Assembly: GCA_028293055.1 (NCBI GenBank)
Contig: JAQGLD010000044.1
Span: 1-29,358 of the forward strand
Origin: Alphaproteobacteria bacterium
GTDB lineage: Bacteria; Pseudomonadota; Alphaproteobacteria; Sphingomonadales; Sphingomonadaceae
Reading direction: 5' to 3'
DNA: 29,358 nt
Shown: one piece after another, positions 14,485-24,780 of the stretch
How positions within the stretch are numbered: position 1 is the stretch's first letter
Layout: each line of letters opens with the position of its first letter
Translations under genes and position numbers: made by a program
Notes under the pieces: generated by a model
Database searches by the model: none
What the model saw: only the letters and a program-made list of their open reading frames with translations
Told to the model about the DNA's origin: nothing

Positions 14485-15644
14485 GACCTCGGCGCCTGGG
14501 CGTTCAACAGGCCGCGCCCCGCAAGGTTTCGCATCAGCGCCCGGATGCCGAAAATCCAGGGTGGCGCCGCTTTCGATGTCGTCACCCGGTTGACCAGCGT
14601 CCCGATACGCGGCGCGTGAATCCGGACGACATCGCCCATCTTGTGGGTGAAGCCCCTCCCCGGCTCGTCGCGATCCTTCACCGGCGCGAACAACGTGCCG
14701 AGGAACAGGCAGAATCCGTCGGGATAATGGTGCTCGCTGAGCGCCTGGCGGATCAGCTCCTCGGGATCGCGGCTGATCTCGCTCATCGTGCTCTCGCCTT
14801 CGAGGCGGAAATTGTCCTCGCCTTCGACGACCAGCTCGACGACCGCCGATCGGACATCGTCCAGACGGAAGCCGCCATCGAACAGGCGGATGAACGGCCC
14901 GATCGCGCAGGATGCATTATTGTCCTTCGCCTTGCTCAGCAGCAGGGCGCTGCGGCCTTCGAAGTCGCGCAGGTTCACATCGTTGCCGAGCGTCGCGCCG
15001 AGCGCTCGGCCATGTTTGTCCGCGACCAGCACGACCTCGGGCTCGGGATTGTTCCAGTGCGAATCGGAACGGATTCCGATCTCGGCGCCCCAACCGACCG
15101 ACGACAGCACAGGGACCTTGGTGAAGATCTCGGCATCGGGGCCGATCGCGACTTCGAGATATTGCGACCAGAGATCGTCCTCGATCAGAGCGAGCTTGAG
15201 GGTGGCGGCTTCCGGGGTGCCAGGAACCACCGACCGGATCGCGCCGCCGATACGCGCCTCGAGCTTCTCCCGGATCGCAGCGGCGGCGTCGTAATCGCCG
15301 CGCGCCCTCTCCTCGATCACCCGTTCGATCGCCGAGATGGCGAAAGTGACCCCGGCTGCCTTGACCACCTGGAGGTCGATCGGCGAGAGCAGGAAGCTGC
15401 CGGCCTCGGCGGAGGCAGTGCGTTCGAACAGCGCCTCGATCGGAAACAGCCTCTCGCCCTCCAACGCCGCCGGTTCCTCCCAGTCGAGAAGATCGGCCAT
15501 GGTCGGTGCGACGGCCGACATGTCTTCGACGAAGCCGTCGCGGATCAACACCGGACTCGGCCCCTGCGGAAGGGCGATCCGACCCGCGAGAGTTGCATTG
15601 CCAAGATCGTCGGGCAGCATCGCTGCCGAGAAAGGAACTTCCAA
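14481..15644 (-). CDS. xylX: Fumarylacetoacetate hydrolase-like 2-keto-3-deoxy-D-xylonate dehydratase
   Basis: 387 residues. It has the FAA-hydrolase fold in its C-terminal two thirds with the metal-site blocks 'DLWSQYLEVAIGPDAEIFTK', 'DSHWNNPEPEVVLV', 'GNDVNLRDFEGRSALLLSKA' and 'KDNNASCAIGPFIRLFD'. These follow Caulobacter XylX closely as I remember it, and the end (ALMRNLAGRGLL) also agrees, so the gene is complete. It dehydrates 2-keto-3-deoxyxylonate to alpha-ketoglutarate semialdehyde in the cytosol. The TTG at 15644 is used because a GAGGGCGG ribosome binding sequence precedes it; the in-frame ATG at 15620 has none and would shorten the N-terminus by eight residues. It is the first gene of the xylX-xylB-xylC unit, whose promoter carries a perfect LacI-type palindrome. 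Confidence 0.93.
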   Translation of the reverse strand: MEVPFSAAMLPDDLGNATLAGRIALPQGPSPVLIRDGFVEDMSAVAPTMADLLDWEEPAALEGERLFPIEALFERTASAEAGSFLLSPIDLQVVKAAGVTFAISAIERVIEERARGDYDAAAAIREKLEARIGGAIRSVVPGTPEAATLKLALIEDDLWSQYLEVAIGPDAEIFTKVPVLSSVGWGAEIGIRSDSHWNNPEPEVVLVADKHGRALGATLGNDVNLRDFEGRSALLLSKAKDNNASCAIGPFIRLFDGGFRLDDVRSAVVELVVEGEDNFRLEGESTMSEISRDPEELIRQALSEHHYPDGFCLFLGTLFAPVKDRDEPGRGFTHKMGDVVRIHAPRIGTLVNRVTTSKAAPPWIFGIRALMRNLAGRGLLNAQAPRS

Positions 15645-15672
15645 ACCGCCCTCGCCTAACCTTGCTATTATG

Positions 15673-15686
15673 TGGTAGCGCTACCA
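15673..15686. promoter_or_regulatory. LacI-type operator TGGTAGCGCTACCA before xylX
   Basis: A perfect 14-base palindrome 28 bases upstream of the xylX TTG. On the minus strand it lies just downstream of a TTGACA box (complement of 15705-15710) and overlaps the place where the -10 box would be, a repressing position. It shares 12 of 14 bases with the site at 8140-8153 before the permease-xylD unit, so both halves of the split xyl locus appear to be under one regulator. Confidence 0.8.
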
Positions 15687-15716
15687 ATCAGGTCGCCTCC
15701 CGACTGTCAACCCGGG

Positions 15717-15734
15717 CCGCCCCAAGCGGGGCGG
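15717..15734. repeat. Perfect 7-bp inverted repeat in the xylX/GH3 intergenic region
   Basis: CCGCCCC (15717-15723), loop AAGC, GGGGCGG (15728-15734). It lies between the two different operator palindromes and directly abuts the TGACAACGCTGTCA site. It may be a structural separator or a transcription barrier between the divergent promoters; no function is demonstrated. Confidence 0.45.
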
Positions 15735-15748
15735 TGACAACGCTGTCA
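15735..15748. promoter_or_regulatory. LacI-type operator TGACAACGCTGTCA before the first GH3 gene
   Basis: A near-perfect 14-base palindrome (6 of 7 pairs) with a central CG, 52 bases upstream of the GH3 start. The identical 14-mer occurs at 22667-22680 between the second GH3 gene and zwf. The half-site TGACA differs from the TAGC half-site of the xyl operators, so a second LacI-type regulator is expected; the one encoded at 19041-20078 is the obvious candidate. Confidence 0.75.
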
Positions 15749-15800
15749 GATCGGATGGGCGGCCCGATACAAAAAGAAAAGTCAAATCGGAGGATGCCTG

Positions 15801-18017
15801 ATGATCACGCGCTTTGCATTGGCGCTCGGAGTTTCGGTCGTTGCCCTGGCTGCGGCGGGACCTGCCCCCGCGGACGCAGTTTCGCGGCCATGGATGGATG
15901 TGTCACTGTCGCCCGACGCGCGGGCCTCCGCCGTGCTGAAGGAGATGAGCCGCGACGAGAAGCTCGTTCTGGTCTTCGGTTATTTCTCCAGCACCGACAA
16001 AGGCCGCAATTACAGCCCGCCGGCCGGCGCCCGGCCCGGCGCGGCCGGCTATGTTGCAGGTGTTCCGCGCCTGGGAATTCCTCCGCAATGGCAGACCGAC
16101 GCGGGCATCGGGGTCGCGACCCAGGGCGCCGCGCAGCAGAAGCGCGAGCGGACCGCCTTGCCCTCCGGGATGGGAACCGCAGCGACCTGGAATCCGGACC
16201 TTGCCTATAAGGGCGGCGCGATGATCGGGTCGGAGGCACGATCGTCCGGTTTCAACGTCATGCTGGCCGGCGGAGTGGATCTGGTCCGCGAGCCACGCAA
16301 CGGCCGCAACTTCGAATATGGCGGGGAGGACCCGCTGCTCGCAGGAACGATGGTCGGAGCTCAGATCGCCGGTATCCAGTCGAACCGGATCGTCTCGACG
16401 GTGAAGCATTATGCGCTGAACGACCAGGAGACGGGGCGAGGGATATTGGATGCTCGGATCGACCCCGATCAGGCGCGTATGTCCGACCTGCTCGCATTCG
16501 AGTTCGCGATCGAACGCTCCAGCCCCGGCTCGGTGATGTGCGCCTACAATCAGGTCAATGGCGCCCATGCCTGCGAAAATGACTGGCTGCTCAACCAGGT
16601 GCTCAAGCGCGACTGGGGCTTCAGGGGCTATGTCATGTCCGACTGGGGCGCGACCCACAGCACCGAGCGCTCGGTCAATGCCGGTCTCGACCAAGATTCG
16701 GGCTTTCCGTTCGACAAGGAACCCTATTTCGGAGCGCCGCTCAAGGCGGCGGTTGCCGCGGGCCGCGTCTCGCAGCAACGGCTCGACGACATGGCCCGGA
16801 GGATATTGCGCTCGATGTTCGCGGTCGGAGCGATCGACCAGGAAGTGGTGCCGGGTCCGATCGATTTCGCGGCCCATGCAGCGGTTACCCGCGCGGATGC
16901 CGAGCAGGCCGCGGTCCTGCTCAAGAATCGCGACTCGATCCTCCCGCTCGGGCCCGATGTCCGCTCGATCGTCGTCATTGGATCGCATGCCGACAAGGGC
17001 GTCCTGTCCGGGGGAGGCTCGTCGCAGACCTATCCTGCCGGCGGCAATGCGGTGCCCGGCCTGCAGCCGACCGGCTGGCCCGGACCGGTGGTCTATTATC
17101 CCTCCTCGCCGCTCGACGCGATCCGGGCGCTGGCGCCGAATGCGAAGGTGATCTTCGTCGACGGCAGCGATCCCGCCGAGGCGGCGCGTGCCGCGGCCGG
17201 TGCCGATGTCGCCCTGGTGTTCGCCAATCAATGGGCGAGCGAGTCGATCGACGTGCCGCTCACCCTCGCCGACAATCAGGACGCATTGATCGAAGCCGTG
17301 GCGGCCGCCAACAAGCGTAGCGTCGTGGTGCTGGAGACCGGCGGCCCGGTGCTGATGCCGTGGCTCGATCGTGTCTCCGCGGTGCTCGAAATCTGGTATC
17401 CAGGGACGAGCGGCGGCGGCGCCGTTGCCAACCTGCTGTTCGGGAGGATCAATCCGTCGGGCCGCCTCCCGGTCACCTTTCCGCGCGATCTCGTCCAATT
17501 GCCTCGCTTGGCCCTCGACGGAGTCGGGCTGCCCGAGGGCCAGGTTTTCACCGTCGATTATTCCGAAGGCGCGACCGTCGGATACAAATGGTTCGACGCG
17601 AAGAATCTTCAGCCGCTCTTCCCGTTCGGCCACGGCCTTTCTTATACCAGCTTCGGCTATGAGGGGCTGAAGGCGGTGTCGGCGAATGGTGGGCTGACGG
17701 TCAGCTTCCGGGTACGCAATACCGGCGCGGCGCGCGGTATGGGTGTCCCGCAAGTCTATGTCTCTCCGGCCGGCGGCGCCGGCTGGGAAGCGCCCAAGCG
17801 CCTCGGCGGATTCAGCAAGGTCGATCTCGCGCCCGGGGCCGAGACGGTGGTGAGCGTCAAGGTCGATCCGCGGCTGCTCGCGGTGTTCAGGAGCGGCGCC
17901 TGGCGCATTGCCGGAGGCAGCTACAAGGTCATGCTCGGCGCGTCTTCGCGGGATATCAGGCAAAGCATCAGCGTGACCGTGCCGGCGCGGACATTGCCGG
18001 TGACCTACCGGCCGTGA
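15801..18017 (+). CDS. Exported GH3 beta-glucosidase/beta-xylosidase
   Basis: 738 residues. A Sec signal peptide is visible (MITRFALALGVSVVALAAAG, cleavage near ADA-VS). The N-terminal GH3 barrel carries 'EPRNGRNFEYGGEDPLLAGT', 'TVKHYALNDQETGR' and the nucleophile Asp281 in 'YVMSDWGATHS'. The second alpha/beta domain starts near 'AEQAAVLLKNRDSILPL', and 'PFGHGLSYTSFGYEGL' introduces a C-terminal fibronectin-III-like domain ('VRNTGAARGMGVPQVYVSP'). It releases terminal glucose or xylose from beta-linked oligosaccharides. GH3 sequence does not separate the two, though the divergent xylX gene makes xylosidase activity attractive. The ATG at 15801 has a CGGAGG seven bases before. Both operator types lie upstream. 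Confidence 0.92.
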   Translation: MITRFALALGVSVVALAAAGPAPADAVSRPWMDVSLSPDARASAVLKEMSRDEKLVLVFGYFSSTDKGRNYSPPAGARPGAAGYVAGVPRLGIPPQWQTDAGIGVATQGAAQQKRERTALPSGMGTAATWNPDLAYKGGAMIGSEARSSGFNVMLAGGVDLVREPRNGRNFEYGGEDPLLAGTMVGAQIAGIQSNRIVSTVKHYALNDQETGRGILDARIDPDQARMSDLLAFEFAIERSSPGSVMCAYNQVNGAHACENDWLLNQVLKRDWGFRGYVMSDWGATHSTERSVNAGLDQDSGFPFDKEPYFGAPLKAAVAAGRVSQQRLDDMARRILRSMFAVGAIDQEVVPGPIDFAAHAAVTRADAEQAAVLLKNRDSILPLGPDVRSIVVIGSHADKGVLSGGGSSQTYPAGGNAVPGLQPTGWPGPVVYYPSSPLDAIRALAPNAKVIFVDGSDPAEAARAAAGADVALVFANQWASESIDVPLTLADNQDALIEAVAAANKRSVVVLETGGPVLMPWLDRVSAVLEIWYPGTSGGGAVANLLFGRINPSGRLPVTFPRDLVQLPRLALDGVGLPEGQVFTVDYSEGATVGYKWFDAKNLQPLFPFGHGLSYTSFGYEGLKAVSANGGLTVSFRVRNTGAARGMGVPQVYVSPAGGAGWEAPKRLGGFSKVDLAPGAETVVSVKVDPRLLAVFRSGAWRIAGGSYKVMLGASSRDIRQSISVTVPARTLPVTYRP

Positions 18018-18051
18018 TGCGCCTTGGGCCCTGGATCCAAAAAGGACGAGC

Positions 18052-19044
18052 TCAGCCGGCCAGAGCTGCCTCGATGATCCGCAGGCCGGCGGCGGCATCC
18101 ACTGGATCCACGGGTGCTCTGCCGTTGGTGCGGATTGCGTCGGCGACCGCGCGATAGAAATCGGCGTAGCGGCCAGGGCGAGTCGCGATCCGCGCCCGGG
18201 TTCCGTCGAGCCGGGTCAGAGTCCCGAACCAGTCTGGATCTTCCTCCCCGAATCCAGGCTCCAACGGATCGGCCCCGGCCTTCAACGCGGCTTCCTGGGG
18301 ATCGAGGCCGAACTTGACGAAGCTGCCTTTGGTGCCGTGGACCGAGAAACGCGGCCGCGGTTCGATCAACAGGGTCGAGCAGGCCAGGACGACCCGCTTG
18401 CGGCCGTAGCGCAGCCCGAGCTCGAAATAGTCGTTTATCTCCATGCCCGCGCGCTGGATTTCCAGGTCGGCGGCAACGCTGTCGGGCGGGCCGAACAGGA
18501 CAAGGGCCTGGTCGATGAGATGTGGGCCGAGATCGTAGATCAGGCCGGAGCCGGGCCCCGGAAGGTCTCGCCAGCCGGGGCGGCGATCGGGCCTGAACCG
18601 GTCCCAATGCGCTTCGTAGAGCATGATCTCGCCGAGCTCGCCCGACTCGATCAGATCCCGTATCGTGATGAAATCGCCGTCCCAGCGTCGGTTGTGGAAC
18701 GGCACGACCAGCCGGCCTCGTGCCCCGGCAAGCGCCGCCAGCGCCTCCGCCTCCTCGCTGCGGATCGTGAACGGCTTGTCGACGACGACATGCTTACCCG
18801 CCTCGAGCGCTGCGCGGGCGAGGGGGAAATGCGCGGGATGGGGCGCGGCGACCACGACCAGGTCGATCTCGGGATCGGCGATCAAGGCCTCGGCATGCTC
18901 GTATCGGCGCGTGCCGGGCGGAGCCCGGTCCGGGTTCGAGGTCGAAACCGCGACGAGATCGAGCCCCTCGACCGCCCGGACGACCGGCCCGTGAAAGGCT
19001 GCCCCGCCAGCGCCGTAGCCGGCTATGCCGACGCGGATATTCAA
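18052..19044 (-). CDS. Gfo/Idh/MocA family oxidoreductase, YdgJ-like
   Basis: 330 residues, cytosolic NAD(P)-dependent dehydrogenase. The N-terminal Rossmann fold has GIAGYGAGGAAFHGP; 'ALEAGKHVVVDKPFT' carries the catalytic lysine (near residue 92) and 'FHNRRWDGDF' follows. The C-terminal sheet domain has 'GPGSGLIYDLGPHLIDQALV' with the catalytic His and 'VHGTKGSFVKFGLDPQE'. These blocks match E. coli YdgJ and the IolW/YvaA branch, reported to act on scyllo-inositol, as I remember them; the real substrate here is open (an inositol, glucose or an oxidised glucoside). The start is a TTG that overlaps the LacI stop as TTGA, with no alternative ATG near, so translation is coupled to the regulator. 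It ends convergently 34 bases from the GH3 gene. Confidence 0.88.
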   Translation of the reverse strand: MNIRVGIAGYGAGGAAFHGPVVRAVEGLDLVAVSTSNPDRAPPGTRRYEHAEALIADPEIDLVVVAAPHPAHFPLARAALEAGKHVVVDKPFTIRSEEAEALAALAGARGRLVVPFHNRRWDGDFITIRDLIESGELGEIMLYEAHWDRFRPDRRPGWRDLPGPGSGLIYDLGPHLIDQALVLFGPPDSVAADLEIQRAGMEINDYFELGLRYGRKRVVLACSTLLIEPRPRFSVHGTKGSFVKFGLDPQEAALKAGADPLEPGFGEEDPDWFGTLTRLDGTRARIATRPGRYADFYRAVADAIRTNGRAPVDPVDAAAGLRIIEAALAG

Positions 19045-20078
19045 GGCGCCGGCGCGGTCGAGCCGCGCTTGATCAGGGTGTAGGCAAGCTCGGTCACCGG
19101 CGCCGTCTCCTTTCCCTTGAGCAGGTCGATGAGCAATCGGGCCGCTTCGTTGGCCATGTCTGCGGTCGGCTGATGGATGGTGGTCAGGGTCGGCCAGACG
19201 ATTCCCGCGATCTGGCTGTCGTCGAAGCCAGCGACCGAGAGCCGGCTTGGCACATCGACTCCGCGCTCGTGGGCGGCGCGGATCACCCCCGCAGCCATGT
19301 CGTCGTTGGAAGCGAAGATCGCAGTCGGTGGCTCGGCGAGGTCGAGCATGCGCAGCCCGGCCTCGCTGCCGGTCGCGATGTCGTTATAGCCCTGCTCGAT
19401 CGGCTGGGCATCGCGGTCGATCCCGGCCTCGCGCAACGCGTCGGCATAGCCGTCGCTGCGCTGCCGGCTGGAGAGATGGTCGGGATGGCCCGTGACGAAG
19501 CCGATCCGGCGATGGCCGAGCCCGATCAGGAAGGCGGTCATCTCGCGTGCCGCCTCGCGATCGTCCATCGTGACCGCGGGGGAAGGATGATCGCCCTCGC
19601 CCGGAGCGATCCGGACGAAGCGGACATGGCGGGCGTCGAGCGCCTCGATCAGCACCCGATCGGCCGAGAGCGGCGGAGCGATCACCAGGCCGTCGACATG
19701 GGTCTGCTCGACCAGGGCCAGCACCTCGTCGATCAGCGACTCGCCGAGTCCGTTGCACGACTGGATGAACAGGCGAAGGTCCGCCTCCCGACAGCGCGCG
19801 ATCGCACCGTTCTGCACATCGAATACGTAATTTGCGCTCGGATTGTCGTAGATGAGCCCGATCAAGTTCGAGCGCTTGCCGGCGAGGCTGCGCGCCGGGA
19901 GGCTCGGCTTGTAGTGGAGCTCGGCGATCGCCTGCTGAACCTTGAGCCGTGTCTCGGGGCGGACCCCCGGCTCGGAGTTCATCACCCGCGACACCGTCTT
20001 GATCGAGACGCCGGCGAGCTCGGCGACGTCGTCGATCGTCTTTCGCGGCGCCAGCGCCGGCCTGATGCCCACGTTCAT
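19041..20078 (-). CDS. LacI family transcriptional regulator, probable regulator of the GH3/zwf genes
   Basis: 345 residues from the ATG at 20078, preceded by GCAGGG at proper spacing; an upstream TTG at 20120 would add 14 residues ahead of the domain and nearly touch the GH3 stop. The DNA-binding domain reads 'KTIDDVAELAGVSIKTVSRV' and continues through the hinge 'HYKPSLPARSLAGKRSNLIG'. The effector domain has 'TAIFASNDDMAAGV' and 'LSVAGFDDSQIAGIVWPTLT'. The recognition-helix pair (IK) differs from that of the first LacI protein (AM), consistent with a different operator. It is the middle gene of a GH3-LacI-oxidoreductase minus-strand unit whose promoter holds TGACAACGCTGTCA, so autoregulation by this site is the simplest reading. 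Confidence 0.88.
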   Translation of the reverse strand: MNVGIRPALAPRKTIDDVAELAGVSIKTVSRVMNSEPGVRPETRLKVQQAIAELHYKPSLPARSLAGKRSNLIGLIYDNPSANYVFDVQNGAIARCREADLRLFIQSCNGLGESLIDEVLALVEQTHVDGLVIAPPLSADRVLIEALDARHVRFVRIAPGEGDHPSPAVTMDDREAAREMTAFLIGLGHRRIGFVTGHPDHLSSRQRSDGYADALREAGIDRDAQPIEQGYNDIATGSEAGLRMLDLAEPPTAIFASNDDMAAGVIRAAHERGVDVPSRLSVAGFDDSQIAGIVWPTLTTIHQPTADMANEAARLLIDLLKGKETAPVTELAYTLIKRGSTAPAP

Positions 20079-20123
20079 GGCCCTGCTATGCCATCGCAGC
20101 CGCTCCGCGTGAATGACCAAGCT

Positions 20124-22598
<2,475 letters not shown>

Positions 22599-22639
22599 CG
22601 ACGCTCTCCCTCTTCCGGCCGCTCGTCGCGGTTCTTATA

Positions 22640-22657
22640 GGCTTCGACGGCGAAGCC
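22640..22657. repeat. Inverted repeat GGCTTCG-ACGG-CGAAGCC in the GH3/zwf intergenic region
   Basis: A perfect seven-base-pair inverted repeat with a four-base spacer, 42 bases upstream of the GH3 start. On the minus strand it is followed by TATAAG, a plausible -10 box (complement of 22634-22639). It could be another regulator site or a 5' leader structure; the position overlapping the candidate promoter favours regulation. Confidence 0.45.
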
Positions 22658-22666
22658 CCTGTTATT

Positions 22667-22680
22667 TGACAACGCTGTCA
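22667..22680. promoter_or_regulatory. LacI-type operator TGACAACGCTGTCA between GH3 and zwf
   Basis: Identical over all 14 bases to the site at 15735-15748. It begins 39 bases before the zwf TTG and 69 bases before the GH3 ATG, and TTGACA within it could be the zwf -35 box. One bound repressor could cover both divergent promoters. Confidence 0.78.
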
Positions 22681-22718
22681 TCTAGCAAGGGCGAGGACTG
22701 CAACCAAGGCTAATCGGT

Positions 22719-24179
22719 TTGACCCAACCCGCCCATAACCTGCTTCTGTTCGGCGCGACCGGGGACCTCGCGCAGCGCATGCTTCTCCCCTCGCTTTATG
22801 GCCTCCACGCCGACGGATTGCTTCCGCCCGATCTGCGGATCGTCGCCACCGCGCGCAGCGACCTCGACGATTCAGGGTTTCGCTCCCAGGCGGGAGACTC
22901 GCTGAGCCGCTTCATCGCCGACCGCGATTTTCTGAGGCCCGAGGTGGCCAGGACCTTCCTCGAGCGGTTGTCCTATGTCGCGATCGATGCGAGCGACCAG
23001 GCGCAATATGGCCGGCTCGCCGAGACCGTCGGCAAGGCGAAGGACGGCCTCGCCATCTTCCTGTCGACCGCGCCCAGCCTGTTCGAAGCGACCATCGCCG
23101 GGCTCAGCCAGGCGGGCCTCACCGGCCGCGATGTCCGACTGGCGCTCGAGAAGCCGCTCGGCACCGACCTCGCCTCGAGTAGGATGATCAACGAAGCGGT
23201 GGCTTCGGTCTTTCCGGAGGAGCGCACGTTCCGGATCGATCATTATCTCGGCAAGGAGACGGTCCAGAACCTCCTCGCTTTGCGCTTCGGCAATTCGCTG
23301 TTCGAGCCGCTGTGGAATGCGAGCGGAATCGAACATGTTCAGATCACCGTCTCCGAGACCGTCGGGCTGGAAGGCCGTGCCGGCTATTATGAGGGATCGG
23401 GCGCGCTACGCGACATGGTCCAGAACCATATGTTGCAGCTCCTCGCCCTGGTCGCGATGGAGCCACCCGCGCAGTTCGGCGCAAGCGCGGTGCGAGACGA
23501 GAAGGTCAAGGTGTTCCGATCGCTGCGCAGGATCGGCCGCGACGAGGTCGCCGCCAACACCGTCATCGGCCAGTACAAGGCGGGCGCGGTCGGTGGAGCG
23601 CCGGTTCCCGGCTATGCCGACGAGCTCGGCCACGTCTCAGGCACCGAGACGTTCGTAGCGCTCAAGGCCCATGTCGACAATTGGCGCTGGAAGGGCGTTC
23701 CCTTCTACCTGCGCACCGGCAAGCGCCTCCCTGAACGCCATTCGGAGATCTTCATCCAGTTCAAGGGCGTGCCCCATTCTATCTTCGCCAGCCGCGGCGC
23801 GGTGGTCCAGCCGAACAAGCTGGTCATCCGGCTCCAGCCCGAAGAGAATATCCGACTGCTGGTGATGGCCAAGCAGCCGGGGCTAGATCGCGAGGGGATC
23901 CGCCTGCGCGAAGTCCCGCTCGATCTGGGAACCGCGAATGTCTTCGCCGATTCCCGCAGGCGCATCGCCTATGAAAGGCTTCTGCTCGACCTGATCGAGG
24001 GCGACCCGACCCTGTTCGTCAGGCGCGACGAGGTCGAGGCGCAATGGGAATGGATCGACGCGATCCGTGACGGCTGGGGGTTCAACCGCATGACCCCGAA
24101 AGACTATGCCGCTGGCACATGGGGGCCTTCGGCGGCGATCGCGCTCACCGAGCGGGACGGCGTCAGCTGGCATGAATAG
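22719..24179 (+). CDS. zwf: Glucose-6-phosphate dehydrogenase
   Basis: 486 residues, the usual length. It oxidises glucose-6-phosphate to 6-phosphogluconolactone with NADP or NAD, first step of the Entner-Doudoroff branch. Motifs: GATGDLAQRM (dinucleotide loop, residues 12-21), EKPLGTD, the active-site RIDHYLGKE (His175), 'NASGIEHVQITVSE', 'ALRDMVQNHMLQLLAL' and 'PFYLRTGKRLPER'. The TTG at 22719 is the only start upstream of the Rossmann strand (MTQPAHNLLLFGATG); AAGG lies about ten bases before. It is the first gene of zwf-pgl-edd-glk, all overlapping. The promoter holds the TGACAACGCTGTCA palindrome. Confidence 0.96.
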   Translation: MTQPAHNLLLFGATGDLAQRMLLPSLYGLHADGLLPPDLRIVATARSDLDDSGFRSQAGDSLSRFIADRDFLRPEVARTFLERLSYVAIDASDQAQYGRLAETVGKAKDGLAIFLSTAPSLFEATIAGLSQAGLTGRDVRLALEKPLGTDLASSRMINEAVASVFPEERTFRIDHYLGKETVQNLLALRFGNSLFEPLWNASGIEHVQITVSETVGLEGRAGYYEGSGALRDMVQNHMLQLLALVAMEPPAQFGASAVRDEKVKVFRSLRRIGRDEVAANTVIGQYKAGAVGGAPVPGYADELGHVSGTETFVALKAHVDNWRWKGVPFYLRTGKRLPERHSEIFIQFKGVPHSIFASRGAVVQPNKLVIRLQPEENIRLLVMAKQPGLDREGIRLREVPLDLGTANVFADSRRRIAYERLLLDLIEGDPTLFVRRDEVEAQWEWIDAIRDGWGFNRMTPKDYAAGTWGPSAAIALTERDGVSWHE

Positions 24180-24780
24180 GATTGAATGGGCCGAGCCGGC
24201 CGACGACCTTGCGGTGGCCGATCGCATCGCAGCGGCGGCCCGATGCGGCAGTCGCATCGCTGTCCCCGGCGGAAGCACGCCGCGGCCGATCCTCGCGCTG
24301 CTCGCCGCACGCCCGCTGCCGTGGAGCGACCTGACCATCACCGTCAGCGACGACCGCATCGTGCCGGCCGACCATCCCGCAAGCAATTTCGGAGCGCTCC
24401 GTGCCGCTCTCGATGGCACCGGTGCCAAAGTCCAACCACTGACCGAAGGCGCAGCGCCGGGGCGGTTCGACCTGGTCTGGGCGGGCATGGGCCAGGACGG
24501 CCATGTCGCCTCGATCTTTCCCAACATGGACGTAGCCGCGGATGCGCCGCCGGCAGTGATCCGCGCAACTCCCGATCCGCTTCCCCCCGAGGCGCCGTTC
24601 GCGCGCCTCAGCCTCAATTATGCTGCGCTCTGCGACACCGATCGGCTGATCCTGGTCGTTCGCGGGAAGGCCAAGAAGGCGATCCTCGACGATGCGATCG
24701 CCGGACGGAACGACTTGCCGGTCGCGCGGCTTCTTTCCACGGCCGAATGCCCGGTCACGATCTTCTGGAGCGAGACATGA
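24172..24780 (+). CDS. pgl: 6-phosphogluconolactonase
   Basis: 202 residues, somewhat shorter than the typical ~230. The ATG at 24172 overlaps the zwf end by eight bases (ATGAATAG). Motifs: '[16 protein letters not shown]' (phosphate binding), '[20 protein letters not shown]', '[13 protein letters not shown]' and the C-terminal '[13 protein letters not shown]' with 'VTIFWSE'. The protein hydrolyses 6-phosphogluconolactone to 6-phosphogluconate in the cytosol. The shortening lies mostly at the N-terminus and between the two central motifs; all catalytic blocks are present, so it is probably functional. Confidence 0.94.
   Translation: MNRIEWAEPADDLAVADRIAAAARCGSRIAVPGGSTPRPILALLAARPLPWSDLTITVSDDRIVPADHPASNFGALRAALDGTGAKVQPLTEGAAPGRFDLVWAGMGQDGHVASIFPNMDVAADAPPAVIRATPDPLPPEAPFARLSLNYAALCDTDRLILVVRGKAKKAILDDAIAGRNDLPVARLLSTAECPVTIFWSET

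Noticed and set aside
15903-18098. Long open frame antisense to the first GH3 gene (over 700 codons)
   Set aside because: It is a GC-rich shadow: residues are dominated by Arg, His, Gly, Asp and Ala, no domain is recognisable, and the sense strand encodes a complete GH3 enzyme with catalytic motifs.
6965-20078. The two LacI genes as a recent local duplication
   Set aside because: Their recognition helices (SAMTVSR and SIKTVSR), hinge regions and effector domains differ clearly; they are ordinary distant paralogues of a large family.
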